Counted from the first letter of the stretch, positions 6,889-16,939 are shown. The stretch: 18,940 nucleotides of DNA from an uncultured Marinicella sp. (GCA_938008005.1 CALLLZ010000064.1:1-18940); one strand, 5' to 3'. Notes: a model not told the origin generated them from the sequence alone. Numbers and translations: made by a program.

Positions 6889-9282
6889 ATGAAACGTTTA
6901 TTTTTTCTGTTATTACTTTGGCCATGTGTCAGTACTGCCAATAATTCTCCGGTATTAAAAAAAAGCCACACCTTGAGCTTACCAACCATAGTACGTGCTT
7001 ATTATGACAATAAACAGCAACTACAGGATATGAGCGAATTTGCAGACATTTGGCAAATAAACTCAAAACAAAACTATGCTTTGATACAAATCAAAGACCC
7101 AGATACTTTAAACCAAATTCATGATCTTAATGTTTCTATGCGTATAGATCACAACCGTGTGAAAGAACGCAATGAATCACTCAAGAAAATAATGAGCTCG
7201 ATAAAAAATGACAGAAGCATCCCTGGTTTCACTTGTTATTCAACAGTAGAAGAAACATTTCAAAGAATGAACAACATGGTGACCAACCATCCCAATCTGG
7301 CTGAAATTGTTGACATCGGTGACAGTTGGGAAAAAATCAACCTAACCAATCAAGGTCATGACATTAGGGTTATTAAAATCACCAACCAAAGCATCACTGG
7401 CGACAAGCCAATTTTATTTTTATCATCGGCCATTCATGCCCGCGAATACGCAACTGCAGAGCTTAACACCCGTTTCGGAGAATTCTTATTGAACCAATAT
7501 GGCATCGATGCCGATGTCACATGGATATTAGATAATCATGAAATTCACCTGCTATTACAGACCAATCCTGATGGGAGAAAACAAGCCGAAGCAGGTGATC
7601 TATGGCGCAAAAATACCAACCAAGATCACTGTGGTGTCTCCAGCATGTCACGTGGCGTAGATTTAAACCGAAACTACCCTTTTGAATGGGGTGTCGGCAG
7701 CTCCTCTACAGATGGTTGTAGTGATATTTTTCGAGGCCCAAACGAAGGTTCTGAACCAGAAGTTACATTTCAAATGGACTACTTAAGCCAAATTTATGCC
7801 GACAACAGGGGGGCAGATCCCAGTGATGCTGCTCCAGAAAACACCCCTGGTATTTTTGTTGACATTCACAGTTTCAGCCAATTGGTATTATGGCCTTGGG
7901 GATATACCACTGACCCAGCAGCTAATGATAATCAATTACAAGCATTAGGCAAGAGAACCGCTTTATTCAACCAATACAGACCGCTACCAGTTAATAATTT
8001 GGTAACAACTGGCGGTGGTTCGATCGATTGGAGTTATGGTGAATTGGGAGTGGCCTCTCTGGCTTTCGAACTGGGTACCAGTTTTTTTCAGGATTGTGAC
8101 ACTTTCGAGAATGAAATTTTACCAGACAATTTGGAAGCATTGTTATATCTAGCACGAGTCACCCAAGCACCTTATATTCAACCACTGGGCCCAGACATTG
8201 AATTGATGAATATCACTCCAAATGTCATCACAGCTGGTCAAACAATACATATTTCTGGGACTGCCAATGATGATCGTTACAACCAAACTGAAACGGCACA
8301 ACCCTTTGAAACGGTTCAAACTGTTGTCACCACCATCAATGAAATACCTATGGTAGCGACATCTTCACAGACATTAGCGGCCACTGATGGTACATTTAAT
8401 GAAGTCAATGAGGCGTTCACTGGCAGTATCAACACTTCAGCCATGAATTTAGGTAAAAACCTTGTATATGTGCAAGCAACAGATAGTAACAATAAAACCG
8501 GCGCCACCTATGCTGAATTTGTTGAAGTGGTTAACCTTAATGAGGTTGCGCAACTTAACGGTCAAATCACTGACATTTCTAATGGTCTAAGCATTTCTCA
8601 AGCACTGATCGAAATCAATCAATCAAAATCGTTTTCAAATACAACTGGTCAATACAATCAACTGGTTCAACCTGGAAGCGCAGACTTGGTGGTCAGTGCT
8701 GAAGGATTTGTCACCCAAACCATCAATGGACTTACCCTGACAATGGGCGACAGTTTTACTCAGGATGTTCAATTACAACCATTTTGCAACATTTTCGAAG
8801 ATGACACAGAAAACGGATTTGGCGACTGGTCACCACAAAACCCATGGAGTATCGATGATGGCCAGTCAGTTAGTCCACAAAACTCATGGACCGACAGTCC
8901 AGATAGTGATTATGAAAACAATCTCAATGCGGCCCTCGAATCCCCGACAATCCACGTTAATCTAGCTGACTCCCTAGAAATTCAATACATGAGCCTTTGT
9001 GATACAGAAGCTGGTTTCGATTTTGGCCATTTCGAAATTCAATTTGATGGCGGCAATTGGCAAGAGTTGTCACAATGTAATGGCAGCACAAACTGGGTCC
9101 AAGTCAACCAAACCATCATCAAACCGACCAACGCCAACCAAATGAAGTTCCGCTTCCGCCTAACTTCAGATACTGCTGTGACAAGTGGTGGTTGGTCTAT
9201 AGATGATGTAACTGTAAAAGCATCAGGGGCAGTCTGTGGCTTTATCAACCCTGATATTATTTTTACTGATGATTTTGAATAA
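6889..9282 (+). CDS. Secreted M14-family zinc carboxypeptidase with C-terminal accessory domains
   Basis: The 797-aa product has a signal peptide (about 1-17, MKRLFFLLLLWPCVSTA) and a pro-region to about 110. The M14 domain spans about 115-425. Visible zinc ligands are His183 and Glu186 (AIHARE) and His327 (VDIHSFS). Substrate-binding residues are in NPDGR (226-230) and DLNRNY (258-263), and the catalytic Glu394 is in LAFELG. The place of carboxypeptidase A Tyr248 appears to be Val372. After the catalytic domain come an Ig-like region (about 435-550), a carboxypeptidase-regulatory-like beta domain (about 553-632), and a MAM/jelly-roll-like domain (about 633-784, opening FEDDTENGFGDW and closing SGGWSIDDVTV). 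The last residues are IIFTDDFE, almost the same as the propeller protein's end. It should release C-terminal residues from peptides outside the cytoplasm; specificity cannot be read. There is no clear ribosome site. Confidence 0.93.
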   Translation: MKRLFFLLLLWPCVSTANNSPVLKKSHTLSLPTIVRAYYDNKQQLQDMSEFADIWQINSKQNYALIQIKDPDTLNQIHDLNVSMRIDHNRVKERNESLKKIMSSIKNDRSIPGFTCYSTVEETFQRMNNMVTNHPNLAEIVDIGDSWEKINLTNQGHDIRVIKITNQSITGDKPILFLSSAIHAREYATAELNTRFGEFLLNQYGIDADVTWILDNHEIHLLLQTNPDGRKQAEAGDLWRKNTNQDHCGVSSMSRGVDLNRNYPFEWGVGSSSTDGCSDIFRGPNEGSEPEVTFQMDYLSQIYADNRGADPSDAAPENTPGIFVDIHSFSQLVLWPWGYTTDPAANDNQLQALGKRTALFNQYRPLPVNNLVTTGGGSIDWSYGELGVASLAFELGTSFFQDCDTFENEILPDNLEALLYLARVTQAPYIQPLGPDIELMNITPNVITAGQTIHISGTANDDRYNQTETAQPFETVQTVVTTINEIPMVATSSQTLAATDGTFNEVNEAFTGSINTSAMNLGKNLVYVQATDSNNKTGATYAEFVEVVNLNEVAQLNGQITDISNGLSISQALIEINQSKSFSNTTGQYNQLVQPGSADLVVSAEGFVTQTINGLTLTMGDSFTQDVQLQPFCNIFEDDTENGFGDWSPQNPWSIDDGQSVSPQNSWTDSPDSDYENNLNAALESPTIHVNLADSLEIQYMSLCDTEAGFDFGHFEIQFDGGNWQELSQCNGSTNWVQVNQTIIKPTNANQMKFRFRLTSDTAVTSGGWSIDDVTVKASGAVCGFINPDIIFTDDFE

Positions 9283-9456
9283 ATAACAATCCAAAGCCAA
9301 TAACTTCACATAACCGGAAACAAGCGGTGCTTCCCCCACATAAAAACCAGTTAATGCAGAAGTTTCAATGGCATACCTCCTGATGGAATTGGCCTGTCTA
9401 TCTACCAACAAAATCTGTGGCTAATTGCTTGAACTTGAGTTAAAGTACGCCACCCG

Positions 9457-9474
9457 CTGCTAAAAGCAGTTTTT
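9457..9474 (+). terminator. Small hairpin with T-run between the peptidase gene and rhlE
   Basis: CTGCT-AAA-AGCAG is followed by TTTTT. The 5-bp stem is short for an intrinsic terminator. It could end the peptidase transcript or sit in the rhlE leader. The rest of 9283-9554 shows no supported gene. Confidence 0.4.
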
Positions 9475-9554
9475 ATTGAGTGATAACTCATAAGCGTGCG
9501 CAAAACAGTCAATCTGGTATTTGTTGCACAACAAAAGTGCCCACAGAGAAGACT

Positions 9555-11345
9555 ATGAAATTTACCGAACTTGGCTTGTCCAAGCCATTACAACAAGCCG
9601 TTGCTGAACAAGGTTACGACACCCCTTCACCGATTCAAGCTCAAGCCATACCTGCCGTTTTATCCGGCCGCGACGTGATGGCCGCCGCTCAGACTGGAAC
9701 GGGAAAAACCGCTGGCTTCACCTTACCGATACTTGAAATACTCAGCCGCGGCAGATCAGCTAAATCAAACAGTGCCAGAACCTTAATTTTAACACCTACA
9801 CGTGAACTGGCAGCTCAGGTTGAAGCCAGTGTCAAAACTTATGGCAAACACTTGAAACTAAAAACCACTGTTGTTTTTGGTGGCGTTAAAATCAACCCAC
9901 AAATGCAAAGGTTACGCCGTGGTGCAGATGTATTGGTTGCCACACCAGGCAGGTTGTTAGATTTACACAGTCAAAATGCGGTTCACTTTAACGATTTGGA
10001 AATGTTGGTTTTAGATGAGGCTGATCGCATGTTAGACATGGGCTTTATTCACGATATCAAACGCATCATTCACTTACTACCCGGAAAGAGACAAAACCTG
10101 ATGTTTTCAGCAACTTTTTCCAAAGACATCAAACAATTGGCTAAAACAATTACCAAAAACCCAGTTGAAATCTCGATTAACCCCGAAGTTACCACAGCTG
10201 AAAAAGTTTCGCAAAAAATGCATCCCGTGGATAAAAAGCGCAAAAAAGAACTGCTGTTACACCTGGTGGCTAATGGTCAGTGGCAGCAAGTATTGGTGTT
10301 CAGCCGCACCAAACACGGTGCGAATAAGATATCTGATTACCTGAATAAATTTGGTGTAACCTCTCTGGCCATTCATGGCAACAAAAGCCAGGGAGCCAGA
10401 ACCCGTGCCTTGGCCGAATTTAAACAAGGGAAAGTTAGGGTATTGGTTGCTACAGATATTGCTGCACGTGGCATAGACATTGACTTGTTGCCTCATGTAG
10501 TTAATTTAGACTTACCTAATGTACCTGAAGATTATGTGCATCGCATTGGGCGCACAGGCCGAGCTGGTGCCGCAGGTGAAGCCGTTTCTTTGGTCAGTGC
10601 CGATGAGTTTGTGCAGCTGTTTGATATTGAAAAATTATTGGGCAATAAGTTGGAACGCGAGTTTGTTGATGGTTTTGAACCAATCCATGATGTGCCTGAA
10701 TCAAAACAAGCCATGCGTGGACAATATGCTGCAAAACCCAAGCGACCAAAGCCTTATAAACAACAAGCCCAAGCCAAGGCCAAACAATACAAAAAAGACA
10801 GCAACAAGTTCAGGCAGCAGCTAGAGAATGACGCCAAGAAAAAGAAAAAACCTAAAAAGCCAAAAACCAGACCTTTTGTTAAAGCCTCTGTTAAAGAGAA
10901 ATGGGCCAACCGTTCAGAAGAAGAAAACCAAGCTGCTTTTGCTCGCAGCCAAATGGCCAAACAAGGACAGCGACCTGGGCAAGGTCAGGGCCGAAAAGCC
11001 AACAATCCATGGAAAAAAGACCATTCTGGCAATCAACAGTCCAACAATGACGATGACAATCGTGGCAACAGCAAAACACCCTATAAAGGTAAAAACAGTG
11101 GATATAAGGGCCGAAAAAACAACCAAAACAAAAACGCCCAAGGAAACAGCCGATCAAGGTTCAAAGAACCTTTTGATGATGACACAAACTCTTCAGGCCA
11201 AAAATCAACACGCAAAAAACCATCTGGAAGACCATCAAGATCTGGCTACCCAGGTAAAAAGTCTGGAAAAATCCAGTCAAACGGTAACCGCCCAGGTGGC
11301 AACAGGGGTGGAAAGCCACGGTCAAGTGGATCCAAAAGATCATAA
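9555..11345 (+). CDS. rhlE: ATP-dependent RNA helicase RhlE (DEAD-box)
   Basis: RhlE-type helicases unwind short RNA duplexes in ribosome assembly and RNA decay. The N-terminus ([20 protein letters not shown]) closely follows E. coli RhlE, which fixes the start at 9555 rather than at the upstream in-frame GTG at 9480. All motifs are present: the Q motif (PSPIQ, 24-28), AQTGTGKT (45-52), PTRELA (81-86), TPGR (130-133), DEAD (154-157), SAT (185-187), [10 protein letters not shown] (299-308) and [10 protein letters not shown] (329-338). After about residue 385 comes a basic, disordered tail of about 210 residues rich in Lys, Gln, Asn and Gly, with RGG-like spots near the end. Total length is 596 aa, longer than enteric RhlE (about 450). 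Such tails usually bind RNA. The gene is followed after 2 bp by a NYN-domain gene, indicating cotranscription. Confidence 0.95.
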   Translation: MKFTELGLSKPLQQAVAEQGYDTPSPIQAQAIPAVLSGRDVMAAAQTGTGKTAGFTLPILEILSRGRSAKSNSARTLILTPTRELAAQVEASVKTYGKHLKLKTTVVFGGVKINPQMQRLRRGADVLVATPGRLLDLHSQNAVHFNDLEMLVLDEADRMLDMGFIHDIKRIIHLLPGKRQNLMFSATFSKDIKQLAKTITKNPVEISINPEVTTAEKVSQKMHPVDKKRKKELLLHLVANGQWQQVLVFSRTKHGANKISDYLNKFGVTSLAIHGNKSQGARTRALAEFKQGKVRVLVATDIAARGIDIDLLPHVVNLDLPNVPEDYVHRIGRTGRAGAAGEAVSLVSADEFVQLFDIEKLLGNKLEREFVDGFEPIHDVPESKQAMRGQYAAKPKRPKPYKQQAQAKAKQYKKDSNKFRQQLENDAKKKKKPKKPKTRPFVKASVKEKWANRSEEENQAAFARSQMAKQGQRPGQGQGRKANNPWKKDHSGNQQSNNDDDNRGNSKTPYKGKNSGYKGRKNNQNKNAQGNSRSRFKEPFDDDTNSSGQKSTRKKPSGRPSRSGYPGKKSGKIQSNGNRPGGNRGGKPRSSGSKRS

Positions 11346-11347
11346 AA

Positions 11348-11836
11348 GTGGATAAAAAAAATAAAACTGGCGTCTTTGTTGATGTACAAAACATTTACTA
11401 CACCACCAGAGATGCTTTTGGCCGCAGTTTTAATTACCGGGCATTTTGGCAACATTTATCTCAACAAGGCGAGATAGCCACCGCCAATGCTTATGCAATC
11501 AGTCGCAATGTCGATGATCAAAAAAAATTTCAAACTGCCTTGCGACATATTGGCTTTGAAGTCAAACTCAAACCCTTCATCCAAAGGAGTGATGGCTCGG
11601 CCAAAGGCGATTGGGATGTTGGCATAACCATCGATATATTAGAAGCAGCTAAAGACTTAGATCAAATCGTATTACTTTCTGGCGATGGTGATTTTGCCAT
11701 ATTGCTCAAACATGTAATGGAGAAGTATAAAGTCACAACCCATGTTTATGGGGTCACACAATTAACTGCTGATGCTTTAATCAATGCTGCCAACAAATTC
11801 ATTCCCATCACCACAACATGGTTACAAGCGCGCTAG
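11348..11836 (+). CDS. NYN-domain (LabA/DUF88-like) putative ribonuclease
   Basis: The 162-aa product is nearly all one NYN domain, a PIN-like metal-dependent nuclease fold. The acidic residues expected for the active site are visible: Asp12 and Asn15 in VFVDVQN, Asp90 and Asp96 in DVGITIDIL, and Asp113 and Asp115 in LLSGDGDF. The start is a GTG at 11348, 2 bp after the rhlE stop, with no separate ribosome site of note. Translational coupling to rhlE is therefore likely. RNA cleavage is the family prediction; no target is known from sequence. There is no extra OST-HTH domain. The gene ends 25 bp from the convergent kinase gene. Confidence 0.88.
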   Translation: MDKKNKTGVFVDVQNIYYTTRDAFGRSFNYRAFWQHLSQQGEIATANAYAISRNVDDQKKFQTALRHIGFEVKLKPFIQRSDGSAKGDWDVGITIDILEAAKDLDQIVLLSGDGDFAILLKHVMEKYKVTTHVYGVTQLTADALINAANKFIPITTTWLQAR

Positions 11837-11861
11837 AATAAAACTCATAACAATGTCACTA

Positions 11862-14800
11862 TTATGGCTCGTTAATTACATCAATCAATTGTTTGAGTTT
11901 AAAAGGCTTGGTGATCAAGTGATCGATACCATTGGTTTCACATAAATCCTTTAATTCATTAGATACATCTGCGGTCATAATGACTGTTTTTGAATTGATA
12001 CCTAAACCACGGCAGGCCTTAATAAATTCGATACCGGTTAAATCAGGCAGATGATAGTCGACTAACAACATATCATAAGATAAGTTCTTTATCGCCGATA
12101 AAGCATGTTGTGCATCATCAAAAATATCCACCATATGACCTTCTTTTTCTAACAATTCTAATAGCAGTTGTTGATTAATTGGATTGTCCTCAACCACTAA
12201 TAAATGAAGACCTTGGCTTGACCTGTTATATATCAATTCAGATGCATCATTAATATAATTTGATTGGTCGACAAACAAATCTCTTAAATCATTCAATGCA
12301 AAGGGTAAATCTATATGTGTAAACACGCCTATTTTTTTCGTTATTTGTATTGGGCTTTGCTTAATCAAATAGATGGGCAACTGTCGTTTACTGGCCACTT
12401 GTATCACTTCTGCTTGATTGATGTTGAATTCAGAATTATCTCCAACAACCACAAAAAGTGCATCTATCTCACCTTTATTTTCAGCCACATCAACTGGATC
12501 AACTACCTTTCCAATTGCTGCAACTTGAATTGCATTTTTCAGTGCTTGACCAATATCTAAACTGATAGAATTATCTTGTGTGATGACACAAACTTGCTTA
12601 TTTAATGGCGTAAATAATGGTTGTTGCTCATCAACCTGCAATGGTAAGTAACATTCGACCGCAGTACCCGTGCCAGGTTCACTGATTACTTCAATGACAC
12701 CATCCATTTTTTCAATCAATTTCTTAACTATACTCAAACCCAAACCTGTACCGCCATATTTTCTGGTGATCGAACTGTCAGCCTGAGTAAATGGATCAAA
12801 CAAATTTTCTAATATATCCGGAGCTATTCCTATGCCAGAGTCATTGACAACTAATATGACACCTTCGTCTTCATAAGGTTTTAACTGCAATGAAACATGA
12901 CCTGTGTGAGTGAATTTAAATGCATTGCTTAATAAATTCATCAATATTTGTTTCAATCGAACTGAATCTGCTAAACGATTCAGCGGTACTGTTGGGTCTA
13001 TATCAACCCAATAAGCCAATTTCTTGTTATGGCTTTCAGAAACAAAAGACTTGGCCACTTGATCAATCATTTGACTCAAGTCGATTGGTCTAAGCTCCAG
13101 AATTAATTCCCCTGCTTCAATTTTAGACAAATCTAAAATGTCGTTAATGATGTGTAATAAATGCTCACCAGACTCTGCCACTGCCGAAGCATAAATACGC
13201 TGTTCTTCGTTCAGTTCAGTATCCACCAGCAGTTCATTCATACCCAAGATACCATTCATCGGAGTTCGAATTTCATGCGATACCTGGGCAAGAAAATCAC
13301 TTTTGGCTTGATTAGATGCATTGGCCTGTTCAGCCAAATTATTGACCGCTTCGAATAATCTGGCATTCTCTAGAGCCAAAGCTGACTGTGTGGCATAAGC
13401 TTTGGCCAAACTGATATCCGTCTGGTTAAAAGAACCATGGCTTCGATTCAATTCAATCAAGCCCAACCGAGCAGATAAATGGCTGAATAAAACCCATAAA
13501 GTTTCTTTCTCATCAGATGGCTCGACTTTATGTTGGAGTTTATTTTCGTACATCTTCAATGCCCGAGCACCCAAAGCATTTTGCTCGGCAGTGTTTAAGT
13601 TTGCATCACTGAAAATTTGATAATTATTTTCACTGTTCCAATAACTCACTTCAATCTTGTCGGCTTGGACTTTTTCTTGAATCATTTGTTTGATCTTTTC
13701 TAACAATTGGTCAGTCTGCAAAGAAGTGACCAAAGAAGTGGTTAAAGATAATTGCGTTTCGGCAAAAACTTGCTTTTCATTTGCTTGAGAAATCTTGGCT
13801 GTGTATTGCCAACGTTTTCTATACAAATAAAACACCAAAGCCAATAACAACAATCCTAACAAAGCATACAGCCAATAGGCTTGCTTGCTTTTCCATGGTG
13901 GGGAAGCCACACTAAAAGCAAAACTGACTGATTCAGACCAGTCAGTGTTCAAACCTTTACCCCTGACCTCAAACTGATAGTCGCCTGGTGACAATTGATG
14001 AAAGCTTTGCCTGGTTTGTTGATTGGCATCAATCCATTGATCTGAAGCTTTATATCGATATTGGTATTGGTGTGATTGTGGATGTGCAAATGAAAGCAGT
14101 TGATATCTAAAAGTAAGGCTTCCGTAATCGTATGCCAAAGCGTTATTTAAGTCATGTGGTTTATCATTGAGCAAAACCTTGTCAACTATCAACTCTGGTT
14201 GAGGAATGGGCTTCAATGGCTGATTTTTTTCTTGCAACTGAACCAATCCAAATGCGGTGGCGATCATGATTGAACCATCGTGTAACTGAACAACCTCTTT
14301 GATTGAGTTACTGGGCAACTGGTTCTCAACTGTATAACTTTTAACAATGGACTGATCAGTTGGTTCAGCCACAACTATTCCTTGATCTGAACTTAACCAC
14401 AAGTTATCTTCAATTAAATTAATTCTATTGCTAAAAAAAGTTGAAATTTGATCGTTAATTTGACTTGTGTCTTGTTCAATTAAGCTGTCTTCAGTCATTT
14501 CATAGTATAAAATTTTACCATTAGACAACAACCACATTGCATCTTGTTGAACTGCAAATTTTAAATCACGAACCCCTTCATCAAAAGAAATTTTAGGTGT
14601 AAAACTTTGACTGGCTTCATGAAATATTTCAACGCCTTTGTCACCAAACAACCAATGCCTTCCCCGTTGATCCTGCTGATGACCATGAAGTACATCATTC
14701 ATCATTACCAAACTACTTGGAGCAGTTATGGTTAAACTAAACTTATCAACTTGAAAAAGTTGCTTATTGGCAAAAGTCGTGAAATAAATATGACTTGTTG

Positions 14801-16232
14801 TTTCAAATACCTTGGTAGATCCCACTTGATTGAATTCTGATTCCAACAAGATAAATTGGTTCAGTTGATTGTCATACACATGAAGACCATTCACCGAATT
14901 TACCCACAAACGATACTCACTGTCTAAAAACAAACCTTGAACCACTTCTGGTAAACCATGTGTTTGATCATACATTTGAGTTAATTTAAACACCCCTTTT
15001 TGATAACGGTAAACCGTTAAATTTTGTTGTTTAACATTGTGGAACCAAAAAGTATCCTCTGCTTTTGACTGGTCTGCTAAAACGGTCTGAATTTCATTGC
15101 CATAAGCTGTTGCATCAACAAATGGCAGAAGAATATTAACCTCATCCCACTGACTGTTAATTTGAAGCACGCCATGATCGTTGGTACCCACCCATATATT
15201 TTGCTCTTGATCTTCAAAAATATGATGAATATTGATGTCAAATAAACTCGGACGACCTTTATCCAAAAACCTCACTTGATAAAGCAACCCTTCTTTATAA
15301 AGCATCAACCCTTCTTGTGTTGCCAACCACAAATACCCTTTGCTGTCATGCATCAGATTTCTAACGGTTAAACGCTCGCCCATTACAGTTGTAATGGCTT
15401 CAGGAGAAACCAATAATTCAAAACGATCGGTTGATTGGTTAAGCTGATAAACACCGGTATATCCGGAAACGAAAACTGAACCGTTAGCAGCAATAGAAAT
15501 TGAATAAAACATGCCTTGTTTGAAGTCATCAGGATCAAAGCTCACTGTATATGATTTCATGGTTCTGGTTTCAGTATCAATCCTGAGCACCTGACCTTCT
15601 AAAGTGGCTACCCAAATGTAATGCCCAGCACTTTGGGCATCATAAAACCTGACTGTTGATAACCAATCAGTATTTGCTTGGTTATAATGAGTGAATGAAT
15701 CACTGGCGCGTTCATAAACCGATATACCATGATCGTATTGAAACACCCAGACATTGTTATCTTGATCAGAGCTGATAGCAAAAACCAATGAATGTTCAAT
15801 ACCATCTCTGATACCTTGGCCTGTTGGCAACATAGTAAATAGCTCGGTTTCGGTATTGTATTTAGCCAAGCCGATATCTAGACTCAACCAAATTTCATCT
15901 TTGATTTGATGGAATATAGAAATGTTATTGGATGGCAATGAATTATTTGCCAATGTGTCTTGCTGATAATTTACAAATTGTTGGCTGTCAAATCGACTTA
16001 AGCCTGAAGAAGTTGCAAACCACATATAGCCTTGTTGATCCTGAGAAATTCTGGGCACTGTATTACCAGCAATCCCTTCATAGATGTCATACCTTTGAGC
16101 ATTGAGGTATTTTATGTAATCGTTTTGTTCAACAGTATTTTGTGCCGATGTGGAGAAGCCAATCACTAACATCAAACTGCAGAGCAAATAAGTAACTAAA
16201 GACTGTATCAATTTATACTCGATTGTTTGCAC
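11862..16232 (-). CDS. Membrane hybrid histidine kinase with periplasmic two-component propeller
   Basis: The 1456-aa product has a signal sequence (about 1-30) and a long periplasmic part made of two-component-regulator propeller repeats (about 45-670, with strands such as [15 protein letters not shown] and [12 protein letters not shown]). A Y_Y_Y domain (about 705-773) and one membrane helix (about 785-804) follow. Inside the cell come a GAF-like domain (about 825-960), a HisKA domain with phospho-acceptor His986 in [10 protein letters not shown], and an ATPase domain (Asn1103; DSGIGI at 1131; GGTGLGLS at 1160). Next is a degenerate receiver (about 1211-1325), then an intact receiver (1342-1455) with acidic Glu1348/Asp1349, phospho-acceptor Asp1392, Thr1420 and Lys1442. 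No DNA-binding domain is fused, so a separate response regulator or phosphotransfer protein is needed. The start is GTG at 16232, the only one keeping the full signal sequence; AAGGGA lies rather far upstream (14 nt). The ligand is unknown. Confidence 0.93.
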   Translation of the reverse strand: MQTIEYKLIQSLVTYLLCSLMLVIGFSTSAQNTVEQNDYIKYLNAQRYDIYEGIAGNTVPRISQDQQGYMWFATSSGLSRFDSQQFVNYQQDTLANNSLPSNNISIFHQIKDEIWLSLDIGLAKYNTETELFTMLPTGQGIRDGIEHSLVFAISSDQDNNVWVFQYDHGISVYERASDSFTHYNQANTDWLSTVRFYDAQSAGHYIWVATLEGQVLRIDTETRTMKSYTVSFDPDDFKQGMFYSISIAANGSVFVSGYTGVYQLNQSTDRFELLVSPEAITTVMGERLTVRNLMHDSKGYLWLATQEGLMLYKEGLLYQVRFLDKGRPSLFDINIHHIFEDQEQNIWVGTNDHGVLQINSQWDEVNILLPFVDATAYGNEIQTVLADQSKAEDTFWFHNVKQQNLTVYRYQKGVFKLTQMYDQTHGLPEVVQGLFLDSEYRLWVNSVNGLHVYDNQLNQFILLESEFNQVGSTKVFETTSHIYFTTFANKQLFQVDKFSLTITAPSSLVMMNDVLHGHQQDQRGRHWLFGDKGVEIFHEASQSFTPKISFDEGVRDLKFAVQQDAMWLLSNGKILYYEMTEDSLIEQDTSQINDQISTFFSNRINLIEDNLWLSSDQGIVVAEPTDQSIVKSYTVENQLPSNSIKEVVQLHDGSIMIATAFGLVQLQEKNQPLKPIPQPELIVDKVLLNDKPHDLNNALAYDYGSLTFRYQLLSFAHPQSHQYQYRYKASDQWIDANQQTRQSFHQLSPGDYQFEVRGKGLNTDWSESVSFAFSVASPPWKSKQAYWLYALLGLLLLALVFYLYRKRWQYTAKISQANEKQVFAETQLSLTTSLVTSLQTDQLLEKIKQMIQEKVQADKIEVSYWNSENNYQIFSDANLNTAEQNALGARALKMYENKLQHKVEPSDEKETLWVLFSHLSARLGLIELNRSHGSFNQTDISLAKAYATQSALALENARLFEAVNNLAEQANASNQAKSDFLAQVSHEIRTPMNGILGMNELLVDTELNEEQRIYASAVAESGEHLLHIINDILDLSKIEAGELILELRPIDLSQMIDQVAKSFVSESHNKKLAYWVDIDPTVPLNRLADSVRLKQILMNLLSNAFKFTHTGHVSLQLKPYEDEGVILVVNDSGIGIAPDILENLFDPFTQADSSITRKYGGTGLGLSIVKKLIEKMDGVIEVISEPGTGTAVECYLPLQVDEQQPLFTPLNKQVCVITQDNSISLDIGQALKNAIQVAAIGKVVDPVDVAENKGEIDALFVVVGDNSEFNINQAEVIQVASKRQLPIYLIKQSPIQITKKIGVFTHIDLPFALNDLRDLFVDQSNYINDASELIYNRSSQGLHLLVVEDNPINQQLLLELLEKEGHMVDIFDDAQHALSAIKNLSYDMLLVDYHLPDLTGIEFIKACRGLGINSKTVIMTADVSNELKDLCETNGIDHLITKPFKLKQLIDVINEP

Positions 16233-16403
16233 TTTTTTTTAATATCCCTTAAGTATTAACAACTTTAGCACAATTCACCTTAAGGCAATAATTTCCTTTT
16301 GCTCGTTTACAACTAATTGTTCATATAAACCCCTCAAGAGCTCATTAAGCAAGAGTGGTTAAACATGTTCACACCCTGACAACAAAAATATCAATTAGAT
16401 ACT

Positions 16404-16416
16404 GACATGTTATAAT
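16404..16416 (+). promoter_or_regulatory. Extended -10 promoter of the DUF4442-paaZ unit, giving a leaderless start
   Basis: GACATGTTATAAT contains a consensus TATAAT (16411-16416) with the TGn extension (16408-16410). Exactly six bases separate it from the ATG at 16423, so transcription should begin at the start codon. No Shine-Dalgarno sequence is possible on such an mRNA. No good -35 is seen, which suits an extended -10 promoter. Confidence 0.55.
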
Positions 16417-16422
16417 TATGCG

Positions 16423-16905
16423 ATGACCAAAAACCACGAATCTGCCGGACAGAAATTACTGCAAACCTGGCGAAAACTCGAAAAAAAAATGATGGGACGC
16501 TGGCTGTTTAAAAAAATCATTGCCAATAACATCCCTTATACAGGCAGCATCAAAGCAGATGTCCAAATACTTGAACCAGGTCAATGTGAAGTGTTGATGA
16601 AATTTCGCAAATCAAACACCAATCACTTGAATTCTGTACATGCGCTCGCACTATCTAACTTAGGAGAATTCACCAGTGGTTTGGCCATGATGACAGGCTT
16701 GTCTCCAACCATTCGTGGCATCGTCACCAACATAAACACCGAATACCACAAAAAAGCACGTGGTCATTTACTGGCCAAAGCCCATGTTGAGATTCCAAAT
16801 GTAACGATGCCCAAAACTGAGCACCACATTCAAGCACACATTTATAATCAAGATGATGATTTGGTCACAACTGTTACAGTAAAATGGCTATTATCACCTC
16901 AATGA
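16423..16905 (+). CDS. DUF4442 hotdog-fold protein, putative acyl-CoA thioesterase
   Basis: The 160-aa product has a single hotdog domain of the DUF4442 type (thioesterase superfamily). An N-terminal helix (about 8-33) precedes the strand KADVQILEPGQCEVLMKF. The central helix region NHLNSVHALALSNLGEFTSG (67-86) holds the His and Glu residues typical of hotdog active sites (His68, His73, Glu82). The closing strands are GHLLAKAHVEI and HHIQAHIYNQ. Hydrolysis of a CoA thioester is the family-level expectation; this subfamily is poorly characterised. The gene lies 34 bp ahead of paaZ on the same strand, so they probably share an mRNA, which suggests a clearing role for stalled CoA intermediates of phenylacetate breakdown. 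It is not PaaI, but might play a similar part. Confidence 0.82.
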   Translation: MTKNHESAGQKLLQTWRKLEKKMMGRWLFKKIIANNIPYTGSIKADVQILEPGQCEVLMKFRKSNTNHLNSVHALALSNLGEFTSGLAMMTGLSPTIRGIVTNINTEYHKKARGHLLAKAHVEIPNVTMPKTEHHIQAHIYNQDDDLVTTVTVKWLLSPQ

Positions 16906-16939
16906 GAGCCCCTAATAATTAACCCAACCATTTAAAAAC

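Noticed and set aside
9223..9411. A minus-strand frame of 62 codons over the M14 stop and the following gap, with AGGAGG inside it
   Set aside because: The AGGAGG is internal to the frame with no start codon at proper spacing, the frame overlaps the conserved peptidase end, and no family is recognisable.
9480..9554. GTG start for rhlE 25 codons upstream
   Set aside because: The extra residues have no match to RhlE, whose conserved N-terminus begins exactly at the ATG at 9555.
10665..10682. VDGFEP inside RhlE, similar to the DGFE tail of the secreted proteins
   Set aside because: It is internal, in a cytoplasmic helicase at the end of the core domain, without the IIF context. It is treated as coincidence and is a useful caution about short motifs.
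10891..11157. Minus-strand hydrophobic frames opposite the rhlE tail that look like membrane proteins
   Set aside because: They are antisense readings of AAA/AAC-rich codons, which give Phe and Val; there is no start context or family.
10828..11355. A 175-codon open frame overlapping the rhlE tail in another plus-strand frame and passing its stop
   Set aside because: It lies over a Lys/Asn/Gln-rich low-complexity region where A- and C-rich codons avoid stops in shifted frames. The product is also Lys/Thr-rich with no recognisable domain, and it overlaps the NYN start out of frame.
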